64,000 bases of DNA, taken from contig NC_073693.1 of the NCBI RefSeq assembly GCF_029784155.1, positions 288,272,875-288,336,874 on the forward strand. Reading direction: 5' to 3'. This document shows, one piece after another, positions 24,123-35,605 of this stretch. The notes below the pieces were generated by a model, which searched no databases, was not told the origin of the DNA, and saw only the letters and a program-made list of their open reading frames with translations. How positions within the stretch are numbered: the stretch's first letter is position 1; every line of letters starts with the position of its first letter. The DNA is from Uranotaenia lowii (Eukaryota; Arthropoda; Insecta; Diptera; Culicidae). The translations under genes and the position numbers were made by a program.

Positions 24123-26146
24123 ATGGCCACTTTTGGAAATGTATGAAAAATACTTTTTTACCTTAAATGGAATACTTTCATAGAGAATTGTTTAAACACA
24201 ACTTCAAAATAAAATGATTGGTGTTATTTTTACCTTTATCTTTATTCCTTATGAAATCCGTTTATTTTACTTATTGATAATTAAGTGATGAGAATCATCA
24301 AAATATTTCATGAAAACCCAAAAGCAAAATGTATAAAATAATTTTCAAACTCTTAAGAAAAAAAATGTTCCTTATAAAACAGGTCATCAACAATTGCATT
24401 TATACTCATTATTGAGTAAAAATTACTCATTTGTATGATTTTTAAGCTATATTAAACTATAACTCTGCAAACGGTGATGTCAGGTGCCTAGAAACTTTGG
24501 CATTGTATTTTTGAGAACCCAAAACTAGACATTAAAAGTAAAAAGGCTTACTAGGCTTCAATGTTTTTGACTTTTGTAAAAAATGTTGTTTATTCATTTT
24601 TATCATAGATCAATATAGTGTGTGAAAGTGAAGTACGGTTCAAATTAAAACTAAAAAAAAAGCATTCATATTGTGTACTTTTAACGTCAGAAAATTTTTT
24701 TTTCTTGGAAATATACAGAATTTCAATTTCATTTCTACATCATTTTTTTTTATTTTTCAAACTCTTATGTGGTGCGTTAAGTATCTAAGATCATGAGTTG
24801 GGGGTTCCTTAGTCAAATATTTAATTATTACCCAGTTAACAAAAAAAGCAATCCGATAAAGTTAAATTTTTGACTTTTGGCTGCCTGAAACCCTGCGACC
24901 TCATGATCAAGGTAACCGAAAAAAAAATCTGTGTTTTGAAAGAAAACAAATTCTGACTTTCTGTGGTTTTCCTTAAAAATTCTGTCTTGTTTTCTTTGAT
25001 GCTTTTCCTAATACATATTAGGAGTTTTCAAACATTTGTCGAAATGAAAATCAATTCACATAACTAATCTTTTCATATTTCTCCAAAATTGTAAAAAAAA
25101 TCAGAAATCTGTTAAAAAATTTTCTAAATTTTTTGTACTGTGACAAAGATAATGTGATGAAAATTTGCATAAAATTCTGTAAAATAATAGATTTGTTTTT
25201 TTTTGTGATCTCGGCAACCATGCCCATAAGCCCTTCAAACGCACCCCAAGTTTTAATATTGCACTCATAGCTCCCAAGAACCTTTGAACTTTGTTGCTTC
25301 AGCGGAATCTCTTATTAATGTTGAACACCCAGATATCTGAAAATCATGCAATTTTAGACCACCCTGATAAGTATATTGGAAAATGGCGTTCTTATCAACG
25401 TGTGACTTAAAATATCGAAAGCTTATGATGAAATTTACCAAAAATGTCCAAAACAAAAATGGAGATGCTTTAAAATTTTTTTCAACCACATCTGGCACAT
25501 TTATCATGCAACCGAAGCTCATCAAGATCATCAAAGCTTATTTTAACTTATTTAATGGCATTGAATCCAAATATGTAGCATATTTTTTTTTCTATTAGCT
25601 TTCGTGTTTTGAAAGATTCAATGAATTACTGTTGAACATAGCTAACAAGTTCCATTCAAAACTCTATGTACTTTTTTGGAAAAATCAGATTATTACAAGT
25701 GTTTCAAAAATATTCATATTAAATCGACTATGTGAACAAATTATTGATTCATTGAAATAGTATCATTTGAACTCGGATAACACAACTGAGCAGATTTGGA
25801 GTCGTTATTTCGAGTTATATAGAAGTTATGGCTCATTATAGTTTCAAAATAATATATTTCGAAATGATTTTAAAAATTTCTTCGAAATAAAGTGGAAAAT
25901 AATTGATTGAGGATTATTTAAGGAGGAAAGTTTGGTTAGTTTTCCGAAATCTGAAGAAATAGAAGCTTTTTCCAAAAACTTCTTGATTCAAAAAATTAAT
26001 AATATTGAAATATTGAAATACCGAGTTAAAAATACCATATGTAAATTTCTTTTAATCTGTTAATTATTTTTTGTAAATGCATAACTCAAAAATGTCCACG
26101 CGCTTTGAAGATATTTAGAGTTTTCTTAAAAAAAAAAACTTTTAAT
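24123..26146. other. AT-rich non-coding stretch
   Basis: No gene is supported. The opposing frames at 25265-25598 overlap each other and show no domain. Confidence 0.4.
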
Positions 26147-26338
26147 GGGCTTGTGATATAGCTCAGTTGGCAAGTCAGTTGCTTCCTATGCCGATGTCCG
26201 TGAGTTCGAGCCCTAGAGTCAACATCGATCACAGTTGTACCGGATTAGTTTTTCAATGACTGCCCGCCAACTGCATCGTCGATATGTCTGTCATTCGCGG
26301 CTAGATGTTAAAAGGACTATAATCGAAACAAAAAAAAC
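26147..26338 (+). mobile_element. tRNA-derived SINE, family 2, copy 1
   Basis: Begins GGGCTTGTGATATAGCTCAG with a consensus A box (TAGCTCAGTTGG) and a B box (GAGTTCGAGCCC). A unique body ends ACTATAATCGAAACAAAAAA. It matches the copy at 28430 nearly end to end. A Pol III-transcribed head with an A-rich tail is the SINE signature. Confidence 0.88.
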
Positions 26339-27089
26339 CTTCAAAAATTTTGTTTTTTGACAAACAGGTGCAGAAAGTTTTATTCTGTTTATCTTTCCAT
26401 GTTCTGTAAGAGAAAGGAACTATGAGTTTAGCGGAGTTTTGAGCCAAACAGGATCTAAGACGTTTTTTCGCCTTAGTCTAAGTGTTTTGCGGTATAAAAA
26501 AAAATAATTAAAAGATAAATTAAAATTTTCAATTTCAAAATCAAAAACTAAAAAAATGTGTCAGTTAGTTGGTAGAATTTTACATCTTGAGATTAAAAAA
26601 ATTAAATTAAACAACGAAAAATAGAAGCAAAATGGTGGACAAAAAATTCAAAAGCAGATTTTTTTCTATGCAGTTTCGTAGATGGATCGTTTGTCAAGGG
26701 TTAATTTTGTAAAAACTGAGCAATTTTCAAATTTCCAATCCACAAATAACCGAATCTAGAGATTATTGACTAATTTTGATAAAAGATTTACAGAAAGATA
26801 ACAAAATTTGAAATAAAAAATCAATTACCAAAACATTGGCATCGAAAATGCTGTTCCCCAATGTTTTAGAAGCAAACAAACATAATGTACCCCTTTCAAG
26901 TTATGAAATATAGTTAATTTCAATTTTTGGATGTTCTCACAGAAAAAGTTGCTGACCCCTACCTTAAACCAGTGGGTTAAATCTTTTTCAATGTACACAA
27001 AAAACATATTTGAGCAATTCACCAATATTTTTCCGTTGTTCAACCATGAGAAAACACAAGTTTATGAATAACATTAAACCGAATAAAAA
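26339..27089. other. AT-rich non-coding stretch
   Basis: Nothing recognisable. The minus frame at 26825-27043 lacks known motifs. Confidence 0.4.
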
Positions 27090-28110
27090 TTAATCCTCAA
27101 AGTGCACCGTCACGCTCTCTCCCACGCTCGACTGCACCTTAATTATTCCCCCGGAGCCAATGCATATTCAATCGGGTTTGATTAAACTTTAATCAACTGC
27201 TGTTGGATCAGTTTGTGTAGGTGTGGGTGTTTGTCCATTCACTGACGATCAGCATGTGGGATCTCCCATCCACCTCGACAAACTCAAAAACCGAAAAAGT
27301 CCTCCAACCCACACCTTTCCCATTAACTTTTAAAGTAAAACATTCGAGTTTCACTCGGAAAATAAAACCCGGTAAAGTGTCTCTCAACTTTCACATCGAA
27401 TCAACCAACAAACTGCAACGTTTCTTTACTTATTTTTGGTTCTAAACTTGTGTTTCAGTAACTTTTTACCAAACTTATGAATGGCAAACTTGAGAGAAAA
27501 CAAGAGATATGTACGTTGGAGTGGGGAAGGATTTCGAAGGGCGAAAGGAAAACTTCATCAACTAAATGCGGCAATGCACTTGCCCTCGAAAATTTGGACA
27601 GTGGCAGCTAAGCGGAAATGGTCCCTTCAAAAGTTTCTGTTTCCTGCCGAGAAACACTGGACCATTGTCCTTCATTTGATGGTCATGATAAAGTGGTACG
27701 GGAATCCAGATATTGGACAAAAATGTTTTTTATGAAAAAAAGATCCATAATTTGTCATTTAAATCAAAGAATTTTTTAAATATAAGGTAAGAGGAAAATT
27801 TTCATATGATAAATGATTCATTAATTTCAATTTTTTACTACTGTAACTTGCAATGGGACAAACTTTTCCCACCAATAGTGGTGACATTTAGATTTCTCAT
27901 TTCGCTGCTTGTGTTCTTGTTTGGCAAACTTTCATGGAAACGGAACAGCAGCACCGGGTAACAGTTGGACGGAAGTTAAGATTAAAGGGTGAAAATAAAA
28001 AAAAACTCCTGTGAATCAACGAAACTTGAATGGATTTGTGGTGACAGTGAAAAAGTTGACAGTCGCTGCAGCAGCTTCGCTCCACTTCCGCTGCTGGGAT
28101 AAACTTTTGG
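27090..28110. other. GC-richer single-copy-looking island
   Basis: This is a composition island with no transposon features, starting GCACCGTCACGCTCTC. Homeodomain-type cores occur (TTAATTATT near 27137, TTAAACTTTAATCAA near 27182). Frames at 27221-27445, 27481-27735 and 27897-28085 do not resemble known proteins. Regulatory DNA is a possible reading. I see no gene. Confidence 0.4.
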
Positions 28111-28429
28111 TTGAGATCTTTGCATGATTCCTTTTTCAGTTATTTTTTTTCCACATCTTGTTGTTATGTTCCTTTTGGACAGGTGGAATGTGACATGTAA
28201 GAATGCTAACTTTTATGTCGACTTTATTTGGTTGGTTTTATGTTGGTTTAAGCACGACATAATGAATGAGATTAAACTTCTATTCGACGGGAAAACTTTA
28301 TTTGCTAAATTGAATAATATTATGCGTCAACAAGCAAACTTTATAACACAATTTAATAACAAAGTTTTGATTTGTGAAATCCATTGCTTTTAGTGAGAAA
28401 ATCAATTGCTTCTTGATGCTCAAGATTTA

Positions 28430-28616
28430 GGGCTTGTGATATAGCTCAGTTGGCAAGTCTGTTGTCTCCTGAGCCGATGTCCGCGAGTTCGAGCCCAAGA
28501 GTAAACATCGAACACAGTTGTACCGGATAAGTTTTTCAATAACGATCCGCCAACTGTAACGTTGATAAAGTCGCGAATGCCATAAAGATGGTAAAACGAC
28601 TATAATCGAAACAAAA
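28430..28616 (+). mobile_element. tRNA-derived SINE, family 2, copy 2, with 14-bp TSD
   Basis: Same head (TAGCTCAGTTGGCAAG, GAGTTCGAGCCC) and tail (CGAAACAAAA) as the copy at 26147. It is flanked by a perfect 14-bp duplication TTGATGCTCAAGAT at 28413-28426 and 28617-28630. A duplication of this length and the A-rich 3' end show target-primed LINE-mediated insertion, and they fix the 187-bp element boundaries. Confidence 0.93.
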
Positions 28617-28630
28617 TTGATGCTCAAGAT

Positions 28631-29490
28631 CATTCCAACAGCTTTAAAACCCCAGTATAGAGATATTTAAAAGCTGATGAGTGCACTCATATAACTTCAT
28701 TGATTCGTAATAATGTGCATGCAATCGTATACCTTTGCAAATTAATTCGCATGTCTGATTTTCGTAAAACGTATTTGTTGGCAATCGTAAAAGAATACAA
28801 ATAAGTTCTATAAAATCGTTTATGATATTGGGACATCGATGATAGGAATTGTATTAAAGGAGGCTTCAAAATGTTGGTCTATTTTTAGATCATCGATGAC
28901 GTGTTCTACGATTTAAAAGATTTTAGTTATAGAAATATGCGATTTGCTTTTGGTTTAATGCCTTTGAAGCAAATGCCCTTGAATTTATATATTCCAGATA
29001 GCGTCGAGGAACCATCATGAGCTGCCGATCGTATGGTCAGGGGATCAAGTCCAGGTACTACAATAACTTCTTGAACGTTGAAATTGAATTGTAGGATATA
29101 AACTTGAATTTGTTTTATTTTTTATTTTATGCTAATTTAAAAAGAAATTTGAATTTGGCAGCAAAAAACGCATTTCTTTGAAATAATCTTTTTTTTATTC
29201 AACTGACGGAAAATTAGATCCCTGCACTCAAGTCGCAGAAGACGACCAAATAAGTCGTCAAACTTTCCATATTGTTACGAAAAATGTCGTATATTACAAC
29301 CTAAATCATCTATATGATTATGTAAATTGTCATAGTATATTCCAAAAAGAATCAGGGTAGTCGTAAATGATGCGCATGACAAATCGTGCAAATCGTAATT
29401 TAATACAATCCAAATCAAGAATATGTTTGCTAATGTACCTATATGGCCTCCAAAATTATACGTATATACTGGTTTTGTTACATTATATAC
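28631..29490. other. AT-rich non-coding stretch
   Basis: No gene is supported. A phrase at about 29003-29065 (GGGGATCAAGTCCAGG) resembles a tRNA-like B-box region but has no clear partner. Confidence 0.35.
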
Positions 29491-29990
29491 TAAGCTTGCC
29501 AGATTGCCCGGTTTTATCCGGGTTTGCCCGGATATTTGATGCAAAATTTCGAGAAAGTCCGGTCCGGCCCGGTTGCCCGGATATCGTGAAAAAAGTCCGG
29601 ATATTGCCCGGATTTTTTAACAATTTTCACAAAGAAACCCAAAAAAATCAAAGTTTTTGAGTACGTTTCAGCAAAATCGATTATCGGTATGGAAATTTTC
29701 AAATGTTGTTTCAAACAATTTCGCTGATTTACTTTTATAAACCTTTAAATATTTAAGTGTTCCAAAAAGTTGTTGGAAGTCTGCAATTACATTAATAAAA
29801 TATTAATTTCGTTTTTTTTTGCATTTTTTCTTTGCTTTTATATATAATAACCCCTAAATTTTGCCCGGTTTTTGCCCGGTTTTTGGATTTGAAAAATTGA
29901 AATCCATGCCCGGATTTTGCCAGGTTTTTTTGAAAAAATGCCCGGAATTGCTAGGCCCGGATGGTAGGGAAAAAAATTCTGGCAACCTTA
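29491..29990 (-). mobile_element. GCCCGG-rich MITE, full-length copy 2 with 8-bp TSD
   Basis: This 500-bp element begins TAAGCTTGCCAGATTGCCCGG-like sequence and ends TCTGGCAACCTTA (inverted ends TAAGSTTGCCAGA). TTATATAC is repeated exactly at 29483-29490 and 29991-29998, an 8-bp target duplication of the hAT type. GCCCGG words cluster near both ends. It has the opposite orientation to the copies at 1-400 and 55270-55635. It is non-coding. Confidence 0.88.
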
Positions 29991-29998
29991 TTATATAC

Positions 29999-32186
29999 GA
30001 TATGTTTACACGTATATCTGCACGTATATTTGCGTTGCAATTTCGAAATACCCACCAAATGGTTGTCTGGGTGATATCAAGTGATTTTTGTCCGTTCGCG
30101 TCTCAAAAAATCTCAAACTTGTCAATAATTTTGATACCTAATTCGAATCACAAAAACCAACGGAAAAAAGAAATAAAAACATTTTTTACATGCTTTATGT
30201 AATTTTGAAAATCAAATTTATTTTTAGAAAAAGCGTAAATATTTTCTAAATAATAAGTGAAAACATGTGGATTGATTTTGTTTTTGGAAAAAAAATTTAA
30301 TACGTTTTACGGCCAACAAATACTGCTTCATTGTGTAGGAGAAATAATTCTTTTTAATATCGAATGGGGTTGTTTAAAAAAACGTACAAAACCAGTCGCA
30401 AATGAGTGAATTCACGTCACAAAAAACTTCGTTGACTTAGTTTAACAATAAACAATAAGATTTTCTTTTAAAAGGATGAGACGATTCTGGAACACTAAAT
30501 TTCATAGAAATTGGTTAAAATTCAGCTGACTTATGCGCAAATGAGTCAGTTTACTTCACAAAATTTGATTTTTTGAAAAAATTATTAGAGAAATATGCTC
30601 TGAAAGCTGTTTTGATCTTTCAGATGATCGGATTTTTATAAACCCAACATAATTTAATTGATTTTTTTTTATTTGTTCGTTAATAATAAAAAATTAATAA
30701 AAACACTGAAAAAAATATTTTTTTTGTGAATCTCCAAGTAAAGACTGTGAGAAACAGTAGTGATTTTAACGTTTGATTCCTCAATATGTTACTATTCAAG
30801 TACCAGTTAAAATAATCAAAAACGTTAGGAAAAATACTGAAAATTGATGATTTTAAAAGTCGGAAAAACAAAATATCACTTATAAAAGTGTATATAAAAA
30901 TGGTTCATAATAAGTAGAAATTTCGTGAAGTAAATTCAGTTCACTGCCCTGTTTTGTTTAAATTGAGTAAATTTACATCACAACTTTAAAGAGGTCTAAA
31001 TTGGTTCGTTGTTGATCAATTGAGAAGCTATAACTATCTAATTGTGGATAATTGTTTTTCAACAACTTGTATTAAGACACCATTTTCCGGAGGAGTTACG
31101 GGCAACAATGCCTAGTGCGGTTGCGTTTTTTCGGTTGTGCAGTTTTCGTAAAGATTTTACATGTTAAAAGCCGCAATTTTAAGTTATATTTAAGTGAACA
31201 TACTCGGCTGCGAATCTTTTCGACGAGGAACGTGATTTTTATGGGCAGTAATCAAACTTGTGGCGAAAATTCCGCGTTCAATTTTATTGATTAGGGGTTT
31301 TTTGTTCCCTTTTTTATTGAGAAAATCAGATAAGTGTCCCGTGAAGCAGAAAAAAAATAAAAAAAGGGAACATTAAAAAGAAATCGCAATCGTGGGGCTA
31401 CATTTGTTGAGGCGTTTATTTTTCTGTGTATCAAAGGGATATTGTTTTGCTGCATGGACTAAGGCTGTTTTTGTTTCTTTGTTTGGTTTTGTTTACGGCC
31501 CCCGGTATTTGTTTTTACCTGTTTTTACTATCAATGTTTCAAGTGCCATTGGTACCGAGAAAGATTTGATTCGGTTCATTGAAATGATTCAAGAGTGAAA
31601 ATTGTGAGCTTCGAGTTAATTGAACGATTGCATCTCAGGAATGTTCGTGGACCAGAATTTCATGGGGTTGTGGAAATAATAGGAGAAGTCTTATGTTCGA
31701 AATATTGAACTCATTGTGTTACTTTTTTTGCCAGAATCAAGCTGGAGTTGTGTTTTCCCCTCTGTTACAAATTTATCGTGAACATGAACCAAAAATTCAA
31801 TATTAGCAGGCAGCATTCTGGGTTAAATTTGATATTGATTTTATTTCGCATTTTCAAATGAAAATGAATGTTGAGGAGTTAAACAGTGGTTTAAAAAAAC
31901 GCATGAAAGCTTAGGAAGTCTTGATTGTTTTAATTTTTCAGAAAAGGAGTTGTTTGGTAAGTTTTTACAATTTTAATAATATGGAGCTCTTTTTCGGTGT
32001 AAAAATAAAGGCATATCGAAATTAATTGTTTTGAATGTAATCTACAGAATGGGTAATTATAGCTTATTAAATTTTAAGTTTTAAGAAAAATGTGACGTAA
32101 AAATTCTCTAGTTTCAATGTTCAAATAAATTTAGTTTCAATGTTTTTTTTTTAATTTCTTTCTTATTTCATGTTAAAAAAAACTAC
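29999..32186. other. AT-rich non-coding stretch
   Basis: No gene is supported. GTGAATTCACGTCACAAAA near 30405 recurs near 35844, and AACTTGTATTAAGACA near 31065 recurs near 35752. An unclassified repeat family is therefore present at both places. Confidence 0.4.
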
Positions 32187-32195
32187 GGGTTTTGA

Positions 32196-33030
32196 CAAGG
32201 AATATTTAAAGAAGGTAGTGTCGAGGCAGCCCTGCTTTAGTATTAGTACACACTGCAACGTCACAATCACGAAAAATCTGTTAAATTACTAGGAAATTTG
32301 CCTTTTTCGTTGATACTTTGAAGAATTTGCTGGAAATGTTCCACTTTTAATATATGTTATTCTAGAAGGATTCTTGTTCTTCGAGATCGGTTCGAAAAAA
32401 GTTGGATTTTCGAGTAATTTTTGTATGAAATAGACCATCGAAGTTCGAAAAAATAGTGGATTTTCCCTACTCAAATTTGCAAAACTTTAAAATTAGTTCA
32501 AAGTCTTCCATGAAAATGATCAAGTCAGTGCAGTTTTAGATCCTTATTACAAAAAAGTTATCAAAAAACAAACTTTTATATAAAACCACAATTATTTATT
32601 CGCATTTTAGTAAATCGAGATAACAATAATCAATTGATGTTCATTGTTCTACATAAGAATTGAATATGGTGAATCGATTGGATAAAAATCATGACAATCA
32701 GTTGAACACTCAATAACTACCAGCTAGACCTTTTAAAAGTAGATTTTATCTTCGTTTTTGAACGTTTAAGCTTCAAGATGACATTGCGTTCATTATTAAA
32801 ATGAGAAAAAAAAACATAATGCAATCTTCAAAGGACCAGAAAATTTCTTAACATAGTGAAATAGAGGTACAACACAATCAAAATGAAATTGGAATTCATT
32901 TTCGTTCTAAAACATGTTTTTCTTTGAAATTTCTGCCATTCGCATATAAATTTTCGATACATTCGTTTTTGTGACATCACAAAAAAAATCCAATATGGCT
33001 CTCGACACTACCTTATTTCGATATTCCTTG
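32196..33030. mobile_element. Non-autonomous DNA element with 9-bp TSD (MULE-like?)
   Basis: The ends are CAAGGAATATTTAAAG... and the complement of CAAGGAATATCGAAAT..., both continuing into AAGGTAGTGTCGAG. The inverted ends of about 30 bp have only a few mismatches. GGGTTTTGA is repeated exactly at 32187-32195 and 33031-33039. A 9-bp duplication points to Mutator-like elements, with 8-bp families less likely. The 835-bp interior shows no transposase. Confidence 0.85.
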
Positions 33031-33039
33031 GGGTTTTGA

Positions 33040-35380
33040 TTTCAGTTTAAATTGATTTGTTTAGGTGTGTGCGTGACATTTCCCCTCTAAAACAAAAAGG
33101 AGAGAATGAAAGATAGTCTACCGTCAAAGATTGGCATGCAAAATTTCTTTTGGAAACTGAATATTGTTTCCAAGAATCAATCTAGAGAGAATTCCTAATC
33201 AATAAAAAATAAAAATTTCTTTCATTTCGCATCACCATATTTAAAAATCAAAAGATAATACATATTCGAGAAAACGTTTTATTTCTTGTCTTTGGACAAA
33301 AATGTCTCCGGTTTCAACGAACTAGGCATCGAAAAAAGTGAAGTAAAGCAATAATATGATGTTAAAAAAATAAAGTCAATATTTTGCTGAGATAATTGAA
33401 TACTCAACTTCAACACAACTTATACCTCGTAAAATTTGTTAGCAGTTAACTAGGAAAAGGACCTTTAAAATAGAATTGTCACTTAGTTTGATTTAGTGAA
33501 CAAAAAGAAATTTCGTTTAGTTTTTTGTTATTGAAATTTTTCTAGTTGCCTTAAAAAAATTCAGTTCAATCAGATTTTATCAGCAAGGTTCATTTAATAA
33601 TTCACACTAGAGAATAGGAACCGAGTTGAATTCGTTATAACTAAGTAAATGATTATTTAAACCTAGCATCGAATTTTAGAAACATAGTTTTGTGTAGTTT
33701 AGCAAAACTAGTTGGATGATTCAGTGAGTACAGAAAGTTGAAGGAACAAATGCTCATACTCAAACTGTATTTTCAATCTCGAAGATCGAAAGTCAAAAAA
33801 TAGTAGAAGGAAGAGCCAGCGATGTTTTTAACTTTTGTTAAAGGAATGAAAAGAACAAATCATTTTATAATTTGAAGATGGAAGATCTAAACAAAATACT
33901 TTCAAGTTGTAAAATAACAATTACTAAAATTCTGAACAAAGCCATCGAAGTCAAGAAAAATGGTGAAAAGCTCGAAACTCGCACTTCAATGTTTGAAAAT
34001 TTTAACGTTCATCACTTCAAATTTTCGGTATAATAGTTTAATTGTTGAGTAATTCAATTAAAGTTGTTTGAACTTTTTCAAATTCAAATCGATAGTTAAG
34101 TTCCCGCAAGTATTCTGTATCTTTACTCTGATAAACTATAATAATCACAGTGTCGTTTGAATGAAGAGCAGTGATATGAAATATTTGAATAAATGAATGG
34201 CTGGATATCAGAAATTGAATCACGTGACGACTTAATCGAGTTATTTTGTTTTCTCAAGAAAAGGTTTATTTAAAAAAAATGATAGTTTAATTGTGTATAG
34301 TCTGAACCCATAAATTTAAATCGAATTATGAAAAATTACTCAGACAGTAAGGTAATTAAAACGGTTTATTATCATTATTTGTGGGAATAACAGCATTAGT
34401 TTCACATTCTGAGTATTCAGGCTTTATGTTCGGGTTTTGCGTCGTGGTACAGATGACTCTGTAATTTTTTTTTCTGTAACATAGTTTTTTTTTCTTTTAC
34501 ATTCAATTTGAAGCTTCTTTTAACATTTCGTAATCAGTTTTTCAAAAAAAAATGCATCACAAATACCTGACAGAAGCAATTCATTCTGTATTTACTTATT
34601 CAGAACAATTAATCTGAATTTAAACTTCTTACTATTACCGGAACAAATAATATTGACACATTCAACTCGATGAAATGACCTTATGAAAACGCTAAAAACT
34701 TTTAAATTTGCTAGGATAAATAAAAAAAATAGAAATATTGACTATCGAAAAGATACTAATTAAACTCGAAGAACAACTAACAAGCGGTATAGGAATAGTT
34801 TTTTTTTTGTGAATTCGTCAAAGTAGGCCTCTAACGATGCTTTAAAAAAAAAAAAAACAAACAAATACATGCACCAAAATGCTTCCAGTCCTGCGTGTTG
34901 TTGTTATTTGAGTTTCAATCAATGAAAGTTCTCCACAAGTTCAGTATATATTACTCACAATTATCTTAAAATTTCACGTTTTTACTTAAAATATTTTAAT
35001 ATTCCAATTTTGACAAATTAAGCCTTCACGGTCATTTTCCTATCCTATATCCCAGATTCCTAATATAATAACCTTTTTGTGGATGAAAAATATGAGATAA
35101 TTTAAGGTAATGCAGAAAAAAAAATTTTTGTTTTCAACATTTAAGTTTATAAAACAGCCTTATTCGAAAGTGTTATAAAACCAAACAAATTGCAATAAAC
35201 TAGGGCTTCAGTTTTAGTAGGTAATAATTTTGAAAGATCGCACTGGTCAAAAGTGTTTCCTGATCATATCCTTTAATCAACACTCCCAAAACAAAATTTT
35301 TTGCCAGGATGCAGAGGTAACCTCGGTTCTAAAGCATAACATTTATCTTTCATCCTTTTCTCTCTTTCAACCTATCTATT
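33040..35380. other. AT-rich non-coding stretch
   Basis: No gene or element ends recognised. The minus frame at 34038-34223 has no domain. Confidence 0.4.
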
Positions 35381-35389
35381 GACTACTAG

Positions 35390-35605
35390 GACGTGGCCGG
35401 CGCCGTTATTGACGTTCAAAGAGAGAGCATGAGTTTTGTTCACTGTGAATGTGCTGTCAATCCCAGACGCAATTCTTTTGACCTTTGGGCAAAATTGATG
35501 GCCTCGGTCAATCACGGAGTAGCAACCATTGGCGATGTGGAATTCGTTCTACTGAGAAACGCCTGCGATTATGGAATTCGAAATGCAATTAAATTAATCT
35601 CATGA
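35390..35605 (+). CDS. Unidentified short GC-rich coding-like fragment
   Basis: An open frame of about 70 codons, rich in GC compared with both flanks, reads MSFVHCECAVNPRRN... from the first ATG (about 35429) and ends in TGA at 35603-35605. The nearest upstream in-frame start is a GTG, so a free-standing gene is doubtful. A pyrimidine-rich tract followed by TACTAG at 35384-35389 looks like a splice acceptor. AATAAA lies immediately after the stop. It could therefore be a terminal exon, or equally the 3' end of a non-LTR retrotransposon. I do not recognise the protein family, and its function is unknown. Confidence 0.3.
   Translation, partial: DVAGAVIDVQRESMSFVHCECAVNPRRNSFDLWAKLMASVNHGVATIGDVEFVLLRNACDYGIRNAIKLIS

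Noticed and set aside
26147..26230. A functional tRNA gene
   Set aside because: A and B boxes are good, but there is no acceptor-stem pairing. The sequence continues into a body and tail shared with 28430, so it is a SINE.
29861..30202. 113-codon plus-strand frame
   Set aside because: It starts inside the GCCCGG MITE and runs out of it, so it is a chance frame across an element boundary.
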